Positions 24,991 through 35,431 of a stretch of 64,000 bases of DNA are shown in pieces. Positions within the stretch are counted from its first letter, which is position 1. The number at the start of each line of letters is the position of its first letter. Source of the stretch: Zunongwangia profunda SM-A87 (GTDB lineage Bacteria; Bacteroidota; Bacteroidia; Flavobacteriales; Flavobacteriaceae); the NCBI RefSeq assembly GCF_000023465.1, contig NC_014041.1, positions 2,982,001 through 3,046,000 on the forward strand, given 5' to 3'. A model generated the notes under the pieces. The model was not told where the DNA came from. It did no database searches and saw nothing but the letters and a program-made list of their open reading frames with translations. The position numbers and the translations under genes are program-made.

Positions 24991-26262
24991 TCAAATAATG
25001 AATTGAAATAAATCTGGCGTATCATTAAGGTATCTACCATAAAAATTGCGCTCTTTCATCCTGTTTATCAGGGGCTCAAAGTCAGATTTATCTTTAAGTT
25101 CTATCCCTACCACTGCAGGACCGTTTTCCCTTTCGTGCTTTTTGGAATATTCAAAATGGGTAATATCGTCTGTAGGGCCTAATACTTTATCCAAAAATTC
25201 CCGCAAAGCACCGGCACGTTGTGGAAATGTAACTACAAAATAATGTTTTAAACCAGCATATAGTAGTGCCCGTTCTTTGATTTCTGCAGTACGGGTAATA
25301 TCGTTATTACTCCCGCTTACAATACAAACTACATTTTTGCCCTTTATTTCCTCAGCAAAAAAATCTAAAACCGAAATAGACATAGCCCCGGCAGGTTCTA
25401 CCACAATAGCGTCCTGATTGTAAAGATCCAGAATAGTCTGGCAAATTTTACCTTCAGGAATCGTGACCATTTGATCTAAATTTTGTTTACAAATTTCAAA
25501 ATTCCGACTGCCTACTTTTTGTACTGCTGCTCCATCTACAAAACGTTCGATCTGCTCTAGCTCTACCAGCTTTCCTTCTTTGAGGGAAGCCGACATTGAT
25601 GGAGCTCCTTTCGGCTCTACACCAATAATCTTTGTTTTTGGAGATAATTCTTTAAAAACCGAAGAAACTCCGGCCAATAATCCTCCGCCTCCAAGAGGTG
25701 CAAATACATAATCTATAGGTTCCCTGGCTTGCTCTAAAATCTCTAGACCAATAGTTGCCTGGCCTTCAATCACCTTTTCATCATCAAAAGGATGGATAAA
25801 AACAAGATCCTCCTCACCTGCCCTAATCATGGCGCTTTTAAAGGAATCATCAAAAGTATCCCCTTCTAAAGCAACTTCTACCCATTCACCCCCAAACATT
25901 TTAGTTTGCGCTACTTTTTGACTGGGTGTGGTGCTTGGCATATAAATCACACCTTTGGCTTTTAGTTTGTTGCAGGCAAAAGCCACCCCTTGCGCATGGT
26001 TACCCGCACTGGCACAAATCACCCCTTTCTCTAGCTGGTCTTTGGGCAAACTGGAAATCTTATTGTACGCTCCACGAATTTTATAAGAACGTACTTGTTG
26101 TAAATCTTCCCTTTTAAGCATAATATTTGCTCCAAATCGATTGCTGTACGTAAACGATTCAGCTAAAGGCGTGTATACAACAACTTTAGATATTCTTTCA
26201 GAGGCCTGTTTAACAGCTTCTATACTCGGTTTATATATTTGTGCCAATGCAGTATCCATCAA
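24991..26262 (-). CDS. ilvA: Threonine ammonia-lyase (threonine deaminase)
   Basis: 423 residues. The PLP lysine is in KREDLQQVRSYKIRGA, the phosphate loop GGGGLLAG is near 190, and SAGNHAQG is at about 88. The C-terminal regulatory domain is short and single (ACT-like, about 335-420, FVVTFPQRAGALREFL), the form sensitive to isoleucine in many bacteria. It makes 2-oxobutanoate for isoleucine. The gene starts directly after the ilvC stop and ends the ilv operon. Confidence 0.94.
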   Translation of the reverse strand: MMDTALAQIYKPSIEAVKQASERISKVVVYTPLAESFTYSNRFGANIMLKREDLQQVRSYKIRGAYNKISSLPKDQLEKGVICASAGNHAQGVAFACNKLKAKGVIYMPSTTPSQKVAQTKMFGGEWVEVALEGDTFDDSFKSAMIRAGEEDLVFIHPFDDEKVIEGQATIGLEILEQAREPIDYVFAPLGGGGLLAGVSSVFKELSPKTKIIGVEPKGAPSMSASLKEGKLVELEQIERFVDGAAVQKVGSRNFEICKQNLDQMVTIPEGKICQTILDLYNQDAIVVEPAGAMSISVLDFFAEEIKGKNVVCIVSGSNNDITRTAEIKERALLYAGLKHYFVVTFPQRAGALREFLDKVLGPTDDITHFEYSKKHERENGPAVVGIELKDKSDFEPLINRMKERNFYGRYLNDTPDLFQFII

Positions 26263-27738
26263 TTATTCATGTATTCTTTTCATTGCAGTCATGGCTTTTC
26301 TAAGCTTTGCTCCTACTATTTCTACAGGATGCTGTCTTAGTGCGTCATTTACAGCAATCAATTCAAGATTATCAACTCCGGTTTCCTCAGTTCCATAAGC
26401 ATGACCTATAAAATCTTTATCCAAGCCATTCACGTAATCTTTGATAAGTGGCTTACAAGAATGATCAAAAAGGTAGCAACCATATTCTGCCGTATCCGAA
26501 ATAATTCTGTTCATTTCAAATAATTTCTTTCTGGCAATGGTATTGGCGATAAGCGGAGTTTCGTGCAATGATTCATAATACGCAGATTCTGCAATAATAC
26601 CTGCTTCTACCATGGTTTCAAAGGCCAGTTCTACACCAGATTTTACCATAGCAACCATTAGCACACCTTTATCGAAATATTCCTGTTCTGAAATTTCTTC
26701 TTCTGAAGCTTCGGTTTTTTCAAAAGCAGTTTCTCCGGTAGCGGCTCTCCACTCTAATAATTCTTTATCGTCATTCGACCAGTCTCTCATCATTCTGGAG
26801 CTAAACTCCCCAGAAATAATATCGTCCATATGTTTCTGGAAAAGCGGACGCATAATCTCTTTTAATTCTTCTGAAATTTCAAAAGCTTTGATCTTTGCAG
26901 GATTAGAAAGACGATCCATCATATTAGTGATACCACCGTGCTTAAGTGCTTCAGTAATCGTTTCCCATCCATACTGAATAAGCTTGGCCGCATAATCAGG
27001 TGAAACACCATCAGCCACCATTTTATCAAAGCTTAAGATCGATCCTGTTTGAAGCAATCCACAAAGAATGGTTTGTTCTCCCATTAAATCAGATTTAACT
27101 TCAGCTACAAAAGAAGATTGAAGTACTCCCGCTTTATGACCACCGGTACCATAAGCATAAGCTTTAGCCCACTCCAGGCCAATACCTAAATGATCATTTT
27201 CTGGATGCACAGCAATTAGTGTTGGTACACCAAAACCTCTTTTATATTCCTCTCTTACCTCACTACCGGGACACTTAGGAGCTACCATAATTACAGTAAT
27301 ATCCTCTCTAATTTGCATTCCTTCTTCAACAATATTAAAACCATGAGAATACGAAAGCACCCCGTCTTTTTTAATATGTGGCATAATAGCTTTAATTACG
27401 CCGGTATGTTGCTTATCTGGAGTAAGATTAATCACCAAATCTGCTGATGGAATTAACTCTTCGTAAGTACCAACTGTAAAATTGTTTTCAGTTGCATTTT
27501 TGTAAGACTGCCTTTTTTCTTTAATCGCTCCATCGCGTAGCGCGTAAGAAATATCAAGACCGCTATCTCTCATGTTTAATCCCTGATTAAGACCTTGAGA
27601 TCCACATCCTACAATAACTATTTTTTTATCTTTTAATGCAGCCACTCCATCACTAAACTCATCTAGCTCCATGAACCTGCAAGTCCCCAGTTGGGCTAAT
27701 TTTTCTCGTAAAGAAAGGCTGTTAAAATAGTTTGTCAT
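26263..27738 (-). CDS. ilvC: Ketol-acid reductoisomerase, long (class II) form
   Basis: 491 residues, the length of the E. coli-type enzyme with a duplicated helical domain, not the 330-residue short form. The NADPH fold [15 protein letters not shown] starts near 38. [17 protein letters not shown] and two Mg-binding helical repeats follow ([11 protein letters not shown], and [13 protein letters not shown] in the second). It converts acetolactate or acetohydroxybutyrate to the dihydroxy acid. It overlaps ilvN by 4 nt. Confidence 0.95.
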   Translation of the reverse strand: MTNYFNSLSLREKLAQLGTCRFMELDEFSDGVAALKDKKIVIVGCGSQGLNQGLNMRDSGLDISYALRDGAIKEKRQSYKNATENNFTVGTYEELIPSADLVINLTPDKQHTGVIKAIMPHIKKDGVLSYSHGFNIVEEGMQIREDITVIMVAPKCPGSEVREEYKRGFGVPTLIAVHPENDHLGIGLEWAKAYAYGTGGHKAGVLQSSFVAEVKSDLMGEQTILCGLLQTGSILSFDKMVADGVSPDYAAKLIQYGWETITEALKHGGITNMMDRLSNPAKIKAFEISEELKEIMRPLFQKHMDDIISGEFSSRMMRDWSNDDKELLEWRAATGETAFEKTEASEEEISEQEYFDKGVLMVAMVKSGVELAFETMVEAGIIAESAYYESLHETPLIANTIARKKLFEMNRIISDTAEYGCYLFDHSCKPLIKDYVNGLDKDFIGHAYGTEETGVDNLELIAVNDALRQHPVEIVGAKLRKAMTAMKRIHE

Positions 27739-28274
27739 GATATTGAATTTGTTGTATTAAATTTTTCTAAGATTCCTGTTATTGGCATTTCATTTTTGGT
27801 TACCGCAATGGTGCCCGAACGTACAAACTGCATTAAACCGTAAGGTTTTAAAGTTTCGTAAAGTTCATCTACCTCACTGCGTTTACCGGTTTTTTCAATC
27901 ACAAAGAATTTTGGGGTAACGGTAACTATACGCGCATTGGTTGCCTTAATAAAAGCCTGCACATTTAAATCGTCCAAGAATTCTGAAGATTTGATTTTGT
28001 ATAAAGCTGTTTCCTGATAGATCATTTCTTCTGCGGTATGATAAAAAGCTTTAATCACTTCAATTTGCTTTTCGATCTGTCCTACAATTTTCTTGATCTG
28101 CTCTTCAGTAACTTCAACTACAATTATAAACCGCATTACCTCCGGCACCTCACTTGGCGAAGCGGTAATACTTTCTATATTAATATGTCTCTTTAGGAAG
28201 ATGGCCGCAATTCGGCTTAACAGTCCTAAATTATTTTCAGTATATATCGAAACTGTGAAATTTTTCTTTTCCAT
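27735..28274 (-). CDS. ilvN: Acetolactate synthase small (regulatory) subunit
   Basis: 179 residues. The N-terminal ACT domain (about 5-75) has [23 protein letters not shown], split here as [13 protein letters not shown], the valine-binding fold. A C-terminal domain of ALS-ss type follows. It provides feedback inhibition by valine and activates IlvB. Its ATG shares one base with the ilvB stop, and its own end overlaps ilvC by 4 nt. Confidence 0.93.
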   Translation of the reverse strand: MEKKNFTVSIYTENNLGLLSRIAAIFLKRHINIESITASPSEVPEVMRFIIVVEVTEEQIKKIVGQIEKQIEVIKAFYHTAEEMIYQETALYKIKSSEFLDDLNVQAFIKATNARIVTVTPKFFVIEKTGKRSEVDELYETLKPYGLMQFVRSGTIAVTKNEMPITGILEKFNTTNSIS

Positions 28275-30007
28275 TACTCTAAAATTATATCTGAAACTGA
28301 TGCCCCTGTTGGTACCATAGGGAAAACATTTTCTTCCTGTTCTACCTTCACTTCAAGGAAATATGGGCCATCGTGATCAATCATTGTTTTTACGGCATCC
28401 TTAAGTTGCGAACGATCTGTAACCCGGTTTGCTTCTATATGGTATCCTTTGGCTATGGTAACAAAATCTGGGTTTGTCATTTCTGTAGAAGCATATCTTC
28501 TATCAAAGAATAATTGTTGCCATTGTCGTACCATTCCTAAAAATCCATTATTTAAAACCACGATTTTAACCGGAACTTTAGTTTGAAAAATGGTACCTAA
28601 TTCCTGAATGGTCATTTGATACCCACCATCACCAATAATAGCTACGACTTCGCGCTTAGGACTTCCCATCTTTGCTCCAATAGCGGCTGGCAATGCAAAC
28701 CCCATAGTTCCTAAACCACCACTGGTTACGTTACTTCTGGTTTGCGTAAAATCTGAATATCTACAGGCTGCCATTTGATGCTGACCAACATCTGAAACGA
28801 TAACCGCATTGCCTTTAGTATTTATATTGATTTCCTGAATAACCTCAGCCATTCCTAAATCTGGCTTATTAACATCCAGATTTCCGCTGATTACTTTCTC
28901 ATATTCAGTTTTATATAATTCTTTAAACCTGTTATGCCATTCTTTATGAGATTTGGGCTGTACAAGTTCCATTAATATTTTAAGCGTTTCCTTTACGTTT
29001 CCTAAAACTGGAAAATCGGCATAAACATTCTTATTGATCTCTGCAGGATCAATTTCTAAATGCACCACTTTAGCCTGCTTTGCATAATGATCTAAATTAC
29101 CGGTCACACGATCATCAAAACGCATCCCTATGGCGATTAAAACATCACATTCGTTGGTAAGGACATTTGGTCCGTAATTACCGTGCATACCTACCATACC
29201 AACATTTAAAGGATGTTTTGTAGGCAAAGCCGAAAGGCCTAAGATCGTCCATGCTGCAGGAATACCGGTTTTCTCTACAAATTCTTTAAATAGCTCCTCT
29301 GCACCACCAAGGATTACCCCCTGACCAAAAACGATCATTGGTTTTTTAGCTGAATTAATTGCCTCGGCTGCTTTTTCAACCTGAAGCAAATTCACCTCTG
29401 GGTTGGGTTTATAACTGCGAATTCCGCTACATTTTTTATAATTGAACTCCAGGGAAGCAAATTGCGCATCTTTAGTAATATCTACTAAAACAGGGCCAGG
29501 ACGTCCCGATTTTGCAATATAAAATGCTTTCGCGATCACCTCAGGAATTTCTTCGGCTTTGGTTACCTGATAGTTCCATTTTGTAATAGGGGTAGAAATC
29601 CCTACAATATCGGTTTCCTGAAAAGCATCACTACCTAACAAATGAGAACCTACCTGCCCCGTAATACACACTAAGGGTGTAGAATCTATTTGAGCATCTG
29701 CAATTCCTGTAACTAAATTAGTCGCACCAGGACCAGAGGTTGCTACCGCAACTCCTACTTTACCACTTACGCGGGCATAGCCTTGTGCAGCGTGAGTAGC
29801 TCCCTGCTCATGTCTGGTAAGGACGTGGTGAATTTTATCCTGGTATTTGTATAATTCATCATACACCGGCATAATAGCCCCACCCGGGTAACCATAAATC
29901 GTTTCTACGCCTTCCTCTAACAAACACTTAATTACTGCTTCTGCTCCAGAAACAGTCATTGAAGTATCTGCCGATGTCTTTTCGAAACTAGCTGTTTTTA
30001 CTTCCAT
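28274..30007 (-). CDS. ilvB: Acetolactate synthase large (catalytic) subunit
   Basis: 577 residues of ThDP-dependent enzyme. GYPGGAIMPVYDEL carries the start of the N-terminal Pyr domain and the catalytic Glu is in RHEQGATHAAQGYAR. The central FAD-binding domain follows, and the ThDP Mg motif GDGGYQMTIQEL (GDG...N-type) is near 460. It condenses pyruvate to acetolactate, or pyruvate with 2-oxobutanoate. It lies 11 nt after ilvD and next to its regulatory subunit. Confidence 0.95.
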   Translation of the reverse strand: MEVKTASFEKTSADTSMTVSGAEAVIKCLLEEGVETIYGYPGGAIMPVYDELYKYQDKIHHVLTRHEQGATHAAQGYARVSGKVGVAVATSGPGATNLVTGIADAQIDSTPLVCITGQVGSHLLGSDAFQETDIVGISTPITKWNYQVTKAEEIPEVIAKAFYIAKSGRPGPVLVDITKDAQFASLEFNYKKCSGIRSYKPNPEVNLLQVEKAAEAINSAKKPMIVFGQGVILGGAEELFKEFVEKTGIPAAWTILGLSALPTKHPLNVGMVGMHGNYGPNVLTNECDVLIAIGMRFDDRVTGNLDHYAKQAKVVHLEIDPAEINKNVYADFPVLGNVKETLKILMELVQPKSHKEWHNRFKELYKTEYEKVISGNLDVNKPDLGMAEVIQEININTKGNAVIVSDVGQHQMAACRYSDFTQTRSNVTSGGLGTMGFALPAAIGAKMGSPKREVVAIIGDGGYQMTIQELGTIFQTKVPVKIVVLNNGFLGMVRQWQQLFFDRRYASTEMTNPDFVTIAKGYHIEANRVTDRSQLKDAVKTMIDHDGPYFLEVKVEQEENVFPMVPTGASVSDIILE

Positions 30008-30018
30008 AATTCACCATT

Positions 30019-31692
30019 TTAAAACTCATCGGTCACACATCCTTTAGATGCCGATGAAACTGTTCGCGCATATTTATATAAAACACCTTTACTGAATTTT
30101 AAAGCAGGTGCTTTCCAGTTTTTTCTTCTTTCTTCAATCTCCGCATCAGTAAGATCTACATGTATAGAATCGTCTTCTGCACTAATGGTAATTTTATCAC
30201 CATCTTTTAATAAAGCGATCATTCCGCCTTCCTGGGCTTCAGGAGTAATATGCCCCACTACAAAACCATGCGTCCCTCCAGAAAATCTCCCATCTGTAAT
30301 TAGAGCTACCTCTTTACCTAATTTTGCCCCCATAATTGCTGAAGTAGGCTTAAGCATTTCTGGCATTCCAGGACCTCCTTTTGGCCCTTCGTAACGAATT
30401 ACCACGACATCACCTTTCCTCACTTTTCCTTGAGAGATACCATCGTTAGCCTCATATTCACTTTCAAAAACCTTTGCAGTTCCTGTAAAGCTCAAGCCTT
30501 CTTTTCCGGTAATTTTTGCAACAGAACCTTCTTCTGCTAAATTGCCGTGAAGAATCCTGATGTGCCCTGTTTTTTTAATTGGTTGATCAATTGGATAAAT
30601 AACATCCTGGCCTTCTTCTAAATCTGGAACATCAGCTAGGTTTTCTGCCAAGGTTTTTCCGGTAATGGTCATACAGTCACCATGAAGCAGACCATGTTTC
30701 AACATGAATTTCTGAACGGCAGGAATTCCACCAATTCTATGAATATCTTCCATAGCATATTTACCGCTTGGCTTTAGATTGGCCAGGAACGGTGTACTAT
30801 CTACAATTTTTCCAAACTCTTCTATACCCAATTCGATTTCTGCTGAACGGGCAATCGCCAAAAAGTGTAGTACTGCATTGGTAGAACCACCAAGAAGCGT
30901 AAGTAACCTTATCGCATTCTCCAGCGATTTTTTGGTTACAATATCTCTTGGTTTTAAATCTTTTTCTATAAGCAGTTTCATCACCTCACCGGCTTTTACA
31001 CTTTCTGCTTTTTTCTCTTCGCCTACGGCGGGATTAGAGCTATTATACGGTAAAGACATTCCCAGCGTCTCTATAGCTGAAGCCATTGTATTTGCAGTAT
31101 ACATACCTCCACAGGCTCCCGCACCAGGACAGGCTTTCTCGATCACATTGTCATATTCGTCCTGATCGATATCGCCACTTACTTTAGCTCCCCAGGCCTC
31201 AAAAGCCGAAACTACATCCAGTTTTTTTCCATTATGACAACCTGAAGCGATTGTACCGCCATACACTAAAACTGAAGGTCTGTTTAAACGCAGCATCGCC
31301 ATTAATGCACCTGGCATATTTTTATCACAACCTACCACAGTTACCAAACCGTCATAAGACATGGCATTTACAACAGTTTCCATAGAATCTGCTATAATAT
31401 CACGTGAAGGAAGGGAAAAACGCATCCCTGGAGTTCCCATAGAAATACCGTCACTTACCCCGATAGTATTGAAAATTAATCCCACAAGATCTGCAGAAAG
31501 CGTTCCTTCTTTTACCAGTTTTGCAAGATCGTTTAGATGCATGTTGCAAGGGTTACCCTCGTATCCTGTACTTGCAATTCCAACAAATGGTTTTTTAAAA
31601 TCTTCTTTAGTTAAGCCAATGGCGTGAAGCATGGCCTGTGATCCCGGTTGAGAATCACTCTGAGTTAAAATACTACTATACTTGTTATTCAT
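30019..31692 (-). CDS. ilvD: Dihydroxy-acid dehydratase
   Basis: 557 residues. Fe-S cluster cysteines are visible in GNPCNMH (about 48), [10 protein letters not shown] (about 120) and [12 protein letters not shown] (about 190). [15 protein letters not shown] is near the C-terminus. It dehydrates dihydroxy acids to the 2-oxo acids of valine and isoleucine. First gene of ilvD-B-N-C-A. Its ATG is about 290 nt downstream of an attenuator-like terminator with an Ile-rich leader frame. Confidence 0.95.
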   Translation of the reverse strand: MNNKYSSILTQSDSQPGSQAMLHAIGLTKEDFKKPFVGIASTGYEGNPCNMHLNDLAKLVKEGTLSADLVGLIFNTIGVSDGISMGTPGMRFSLPSRDIIADSMETVVNAMSYDGLVTVVGCDKNMPGALMAMLRLNRPSVLVYGGTIASGCHNGKKLDVVSAFEAWGAKVSGDIDQDEYDNVIEKACPGAGACGGMYTANTMASAIETLGMSLPYNSSNPAVGEEKKAESVKAGEVMKLLIEKDLKPRDIVTKKSLENAIRLLTLLGGSTNAVLHFLAIARSAEIELGIEEFGKIVDSTPFLANLKPSGKYAMEDIHRIGGIPAVQKFMLKHGLLHGDCMTITGKTLAENLADVPDLEEGQDVIYPIDQPIKKTGHIRILHGNLAEEGSVAKITGKEGLSFTGTAKVFESEYEANDGISQGKVRKGDVVVIRYEGPKGGPGMPEMLKPTSAIMGAKLGKEVALITDGRFSGGTHGFVVGHITPEAQEGGMIALLKDGDKITISAEDDSIHVDLTDAEIEERRKNWKAPALKFSKGVLYKYARTVSSASKGCVTDEF

Positions 31693-31977
31693 TACTAATT
31701 TTTCTCTTCTCGTTAAATAAAATTACCGCCTTCAAAATGCCTCTGTTTTTTAGCTAAGATTCCTTAATTGTTTTCAACGACATATTTAAGAGTGCAAAAC
31801 ATTGATTTACAGAAAATTAAACTCTTCTTTTTTACGACTGCTGAAACTATCAAAAAACATTTAATTTTTTACTGATTTAACATTAACCTCATTATTATCC
31901 TTAAAATACCTTCATTTTTAAAAGGAATACGGCAGCTTTTCAAAGATCCTTATTTCCTGAATTTAGCTACAAGGCAT

Positions 31978-32004
31978 AAAAAAAGCCATCCCTAAAGATG
32001 GCTT
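31978..32004 (-). terminator. Attenuator terminator upstream of ilvD
   Basis: On the minus strand AAGCCATC and GATGGCTT pair around a TTTAGG loop and are followed by seven T. It lies 27 nt after the stop of an Ile-rich leader frame and far upstream of ilvD, so it is an internal leader terminator rather than the end of a gene. The remaining 285 bp to ilvD show nothing recognisable. Confidence 0.75.
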
Positions 32005-32031
32005 ATACGTTATATATCATACATATCCTCT

Positions 32032-32103
32032 CTAGGGCCAGGTTTTCCAAATGAAAATGACCTTAATAATTGAAGAGATAATGTATTGTTTTCCTAAATT
32101 CAT
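32032..32103 (-). CDS. Isoleucine-rich leader peptide of the ilv operon
   Basis: 23 codons, ATG to TAG, with the stretch YIISSIIKVIFIW holding six Ile and one Val, plus one Leu near the start. Placed between a promoter-like motif and a rho-independent terminator, and ahead of five genes making Ile and Val, it fits classical attenuation sensing tRNA-Ile/Val charging. Confidence 0.68.
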   Translation of the reverse strand: MNLGKQYIISSIIKVIFIWKTWP

Positions 32104-32125
32104 AAGTAAACGACTTCCCTTAGGG

Positions 32126-32133
32126 CAAACCTA
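32126..32133 (-). promoter_or_regulatory. Candidate -7 element of the ilv leader promoter
   Basis: TAGGTTTG on the minus strand matches TAnnTTTG exactly and would start transcription about 15-20 nt before the Ile-rich leader. No clear -33 TTG at the right distance. Confidence 0.4.
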
Positions 32134-32162
32134 TGAGACATTTATTAGAACCTTATTTATAT

Positions 32163-32180
32163 TCGAGATTTTAATCTCGA
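32163..32180. promoter_or_regulatory. 8-bp inverted repeat (TCGAGATT-TT-AATCTCGA)
   Basis: A near-perfect palindrome with only two central bases, 30 bp upstream of the ilv -7 element and 48 bp past the end of the GNAT/nitrilase gene. The short loop favours a protein-binding operator over an RNA hairpin, and no T-run follows. Confidence 0.35.
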
Positions 32181-32227
32181 TTATCACGTAAACTTAATAA
32201 TAATTTTCTGATTACATAAAATTTAGG

Positions 32228-33748
32228 TTATTTTTTTAGCTTTATAGAATATAAATCTTTTCTGCGATCTTTTAAATTTCGTACACTCCCAAAATTATGC
32301 AACTCTTTCAGTAAGTCCAGATCTACATCAGCGAGTAGCGTACTTTCAGTATTTGGTGTAGCTTCTGCTTTTACTCCATTAACAGGAAAAGCAAAATCAG
32401 ACGGAGTGAGCACGGCACTTTGCGAATACTGAATATCCATATTATTTACTTTTGGCAGATTTCCTACTGATCCCGCAATGGCCACATAGCACTCATTTTC
32501 TACCGCCCTGGATTGTGCACAAATCCGCACTCTGGAATACCCATTTTGCGTATCGGTCATAAAAGGCACAAACAAGATGTTCATTCCTTCTTCTGCTAAT
32601 AACCTTGGAAGCTCTGGAAATTCCACATCATAGCAAATTAAAACACCTATTTTACCACAATCAGTATCAAAGGTTTGCAACTTCGTACCGCCTTTCATGC
32701 CCCATGCAGATTCTTCAGCAGGAGTTATATGTAATTTTTCGTACCGCTCATAACTTCCATCACGACGACATAAAAAACCTACATTATACATATGCTCTCC
32801 AATCACCTGTGGCATACTTCCGGTGATGATGTTAATATTATAATTAATGGCGAAATCGATAAACGTTTCCAATAATTTATCGGTATAGGTGGAAAGCCCT
32901 CTAATGGCTTCAGCTTCATTTAAATGATTAAACTCTGCCATAAGCGGAGCATTGAACAGTTCAGGAAAAAGAATAAAATCACTTTGATAATCACTAACCG
33001 CATCTACAAAAAACTCGATTTGCGATACCAAAGCATCAAAATTCTTAAATAAACGCATCTGCCATTGCACCAAACCTAAGCGTACAACGGTTTTAGTACT
33101 TTCTATTAATTTTTGAGGTTTGGTATAATAAATATTGTTCCATTCCATCAAAACTGCGTATTCTTTACTTTCATGATCGCCAGAAAGGTATCCTTTAATT
33201 ACCTTTTTAACGTGGAAATCATTAGAAAGCTGAAATGATAGCACAGGATCATGAATTTCCTGCAACTTAACTTTATCGATATACTTTTTAGGAGTAAGTT
33301 CATTTGCATATTTGGCAAAATTGGGGATTCTACCGCCAAATATTATAGATTTCAAATTTAGCTGTTCACATAATTCTTTACGCGCTTCATAAAGCCGCCG
33401 CCCTAAACGTTTCCCTCTATACTCCGGATGGATAAAGACATCTATACCATAAAGAACATCACCATTTTTAGTATGGGTGGAAAAGTTTTCTCCACCAATA
33501 ATATCATCATAAGTATGATTATCATCAAATTTATCATAGTCTACAATGATAGAAAGGGCACAACCGGCAATTTTATTATCGATCACAATGCAAAACTGCC
33601 CGTCTGGAAATTTTTTGACCAGGGTTTTTATTTCAGCAGCGCTCCAATAATCATCGGGCATACCACTATAACTTTTTATCATCGAAACCTTAAGTTCCTT
33701 ATAATCCTGAACTTTTAAATTTCTAAGTTCTATTGTAGGTGTCTCCAT
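32228..33748 (-). CDS. GNAT N-acetyltransferase / carbon-nitrogen hydrolase fusion
   Basis: 506 residues in two domains. The N-terminal GNAT domain (about 5-205) has the acyl-CoA loop IHPEYRGKRLGRRLY. The C-terminal nitrilase-superfamily domain (about 225-500) has the Glu-Lys-Cys triad in FILFPELFNAP, YEKLHITP and VLICYDVEFPE. This fused architecture is widespread in Bacteroidota and known by the same bifunctional name. The substrate is unknown, an amide or omega-amide by family. Monocistronic, between the ilv leader and a response regulator. Catalytic residues are all present. Confidence 0.9.
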   Translation of the reverse strand: METPTIELRNLKVQDYKELKVSMIKSYSGMPDDYWSAAEIKTLVKKFPDGQFCIVIDNKIAGCALSIIVDYDKFDDNHTYDDIIGGENFSTHTKNGDVLYGIDVFIHPEYRGKRLGRRLYEARKELCEQLNLKSIIFGGRIPNFAKYANELTPKKYIDKVKLQEIHDPVLSFQLSNDFHVKKVIKGYLSGDHESKEYAVLMEWNNIYYTKPQKLIESTKTVVRLGLVQWQMRLFKNFDALVSQIEFFVDAVSDYQSDFILFPELFNAPLMAEFNHLNEAEAIRGLSTYTDKLLETFIDFAINYNINIITGSMPQVIGEHMYNVGFLCRRDGSYERYEKLHITPAEESAWGMKGGTKLQTFDTDCGKIGVLICYDVEFPELPRLLAEEGMNILFVPFMTDTQNGYSRVRICAQSRAVENECYVAIAGSVGNLPKVNNMDIQYSQSAVLTPSDFAFPVNGVKAEATPNTESTLLADVDLDLLKELHNFGSVRNLKDRRKDLYSIKLKK

Positions 33749-33834
33749 CTTCTATAAACCGTGTTTAATTCTGAAAACGAAGATACTATCTAAAAAATTA
33801 GATTTTCAAAAAAAGAAGCTAAAAACAGGCAATA

Positions 33835-34461
33835 TTAGATGGTGCAATAATTATTTTTAATGGCGTAAACAGCAAGACCTACTCTACTTCTAATTTGGAG
33901 TTTAGTAAAAAGATTCTCCCTGTAACCATCAATTGTTTTTGGACTAAGACTCATTTTTGCAGCTATCTCTTTATACGTCATCTCTGTACAGACATATTGT
34001 AAAAATTCAATTTCCCGCTCTGAAAATTGTTCCTTGGCTGATGTTTTTTTGCCTAGTTCCTGTATTAATTCCTTCTCAAAGCAGTAACCGGTTTCTATAA
34101 CACTATCCAAAGCTGCTTTAAATCGATCTGGGTCAATATCTTTAAGTAAGTACCCCCTGCATCCAAAGCTTATCATTTTTAAAAGGGTTTCTTCGTCATT
34201 TTCCATGGTTAATGCCACAGCCTTCTGTTTGGGAAACTCCTGTTTAAGCCACTGCATGGTTTGTAATCCATCCATTAACGGCATACGTACATCTAATAAA
34301 ATAAGATCTGGACGTAAATCCATTTTTTTTAAATTACCCTGAAGTTCCTTTCCATTTCCATATACTGCTTTAACCCGATAGCCATCAAAAGAATCGACTA
34401 ATCCTTTTAAAGATTGCGAAAAAAGTACATGGTCATCGACTATTATTATCGATTTCGTCAT
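33835..34461 (-). CDS. NarL/LuxR-type response regulator (orphan)
   Basis: 208 residues. The receiver domain (about 1-120) has acidic pocket DD at 9-10, phospho-acceptor Asp57 in LLDVRMP and Lys in GYLLKDID. The LuxR HTH (about 142-205) reads FSEREIEFLQYVCTEMTYKEIAAKM, cited here only as FSEREIEFLQYV, then KTIDGYRENLF. No histidine kinase lies nearby, so the input is unknown. Stand-alone gene bordered by a 970-bp non-coding region upstream. Confidence 0.92.
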   Translation of the reverse strand: MTKSIIIVDDHVLFSQSLKGLVDSFDGYRVKAVYGNGKELQGNLKKMDLRPDLILLDVRMPLMDGLQTMQWLKQEFPKQKAVALTMENDEETLLKMISFGCRGYLLKDIDPDRFKAALDSVIETGYCFEKELIQELGKKTSAKEQFSEREIEFLQYVCTEMTYKEIAAKMSLSPKTIDGYRENLFTKLQIRSRVGLAVYAIKNNYCTI

Positions 34462-35431
34462 TTGATTGATTAGATTATTTTGGATATAGCAAAGATAGAG
34501 AAGTTCCTGGAGCAGGAAAAAATTCTATATTAAATTGCCTCTTCAATCATCCTATTTTCCTTTTAAAATAATAATTCACTATTCATGGTTTATATTCAAA
34601 ACACCCTTAAAATTCATTCAAACAACTAACTTTCAATACACTGAACCTAAAAATTATTTTATAATACAGCTTACCGCTAATTAAGGAATTGCCATAAATC
34701 TAAAGGCTTATTAGACTAGAATTTTTAATATCTCACACACATATTCGTTACTATCTATCAAAATTGGTTTTAATAAGATTACCGATTTTTTTACTCATTG
34801 ATAGCATATAACGTTACTGTTTAAAGATTTAAAAGAACACTACCCCGTTATAATAAAATGGTTTTCAATTATTAATTTCTGTTCAGTAAAAAAATATAGC
34901 ATATATAATTGCTGTAAGTCTTCACACTATGAATCAATATGAATCAAAATAATTTCTTGAGGCTTACGTATAAAGATTACTTGAAGAATTTCCTGTATCC
35001 CAAATACCTTTCGTTCTGTATACAAACAATTTACAATAGTTGAAACTATTCTATTTCTGGCTGTTTTCCTGTCAAGAATTTTGTTACGATAAATTAATTT
35101 TAAGATAAAATTACAAGTATATTTTAGGTAAATTAAAAAATATTATACAAAAAAGGGGTGTTTTTCCCCTTTGCTAAACAAATCTTTTAAATTACTTTTG
35201 AATTATCATTTTAGTTAGCTAAGGTGTTTTGGGGCAAAAAAGTGTCGATAGAATGTGAAGTAATTCTGAGTAGGGTCTTTATTACTTCGTTCAACGTCTA
35301 GTCGGCACTTTTTTATTTCAAAGCGCTAAAAGGATTTAATACTGTCGATAGCTTATCGGAATCAAAATGTATAGAAAATGTAAATAGATTTTATGCCTCA
35401 ATCTAATTGGACATCAACACCTTTCCTGACT
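34462..35431. other. 970-bp non-coding region
   Basis: No credible gene on either strand; very AT-rich. It contains a 7-bp hairpin AAAGGGG/CCCCTTT (35152-35172) and the structured element at 35236-35314. The rest shows nothing recognisable. It separates the response regulator from the 5-oxoprolinase operon. Confidence 0.6.
35236..35314 (+). ncRNA. Candidate structured RNA ending in a terminator stem
   Basis: AAAAAAGTGTCGA (35236-35248) pairs with TCGGCACTTTTTT (35302-35314) with one G-T pair; inside, GAAGTAAT (35257-35264) pairs exactly with ATTACTTC (35281-35288). A two-stem fold closed by an A/T-rich base with a T-run, standing over 750 bp from the nearest upstream gene. Either a small RNA or a bidirectional terminator; no promoter match is evident. 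Confidence 0.4.
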
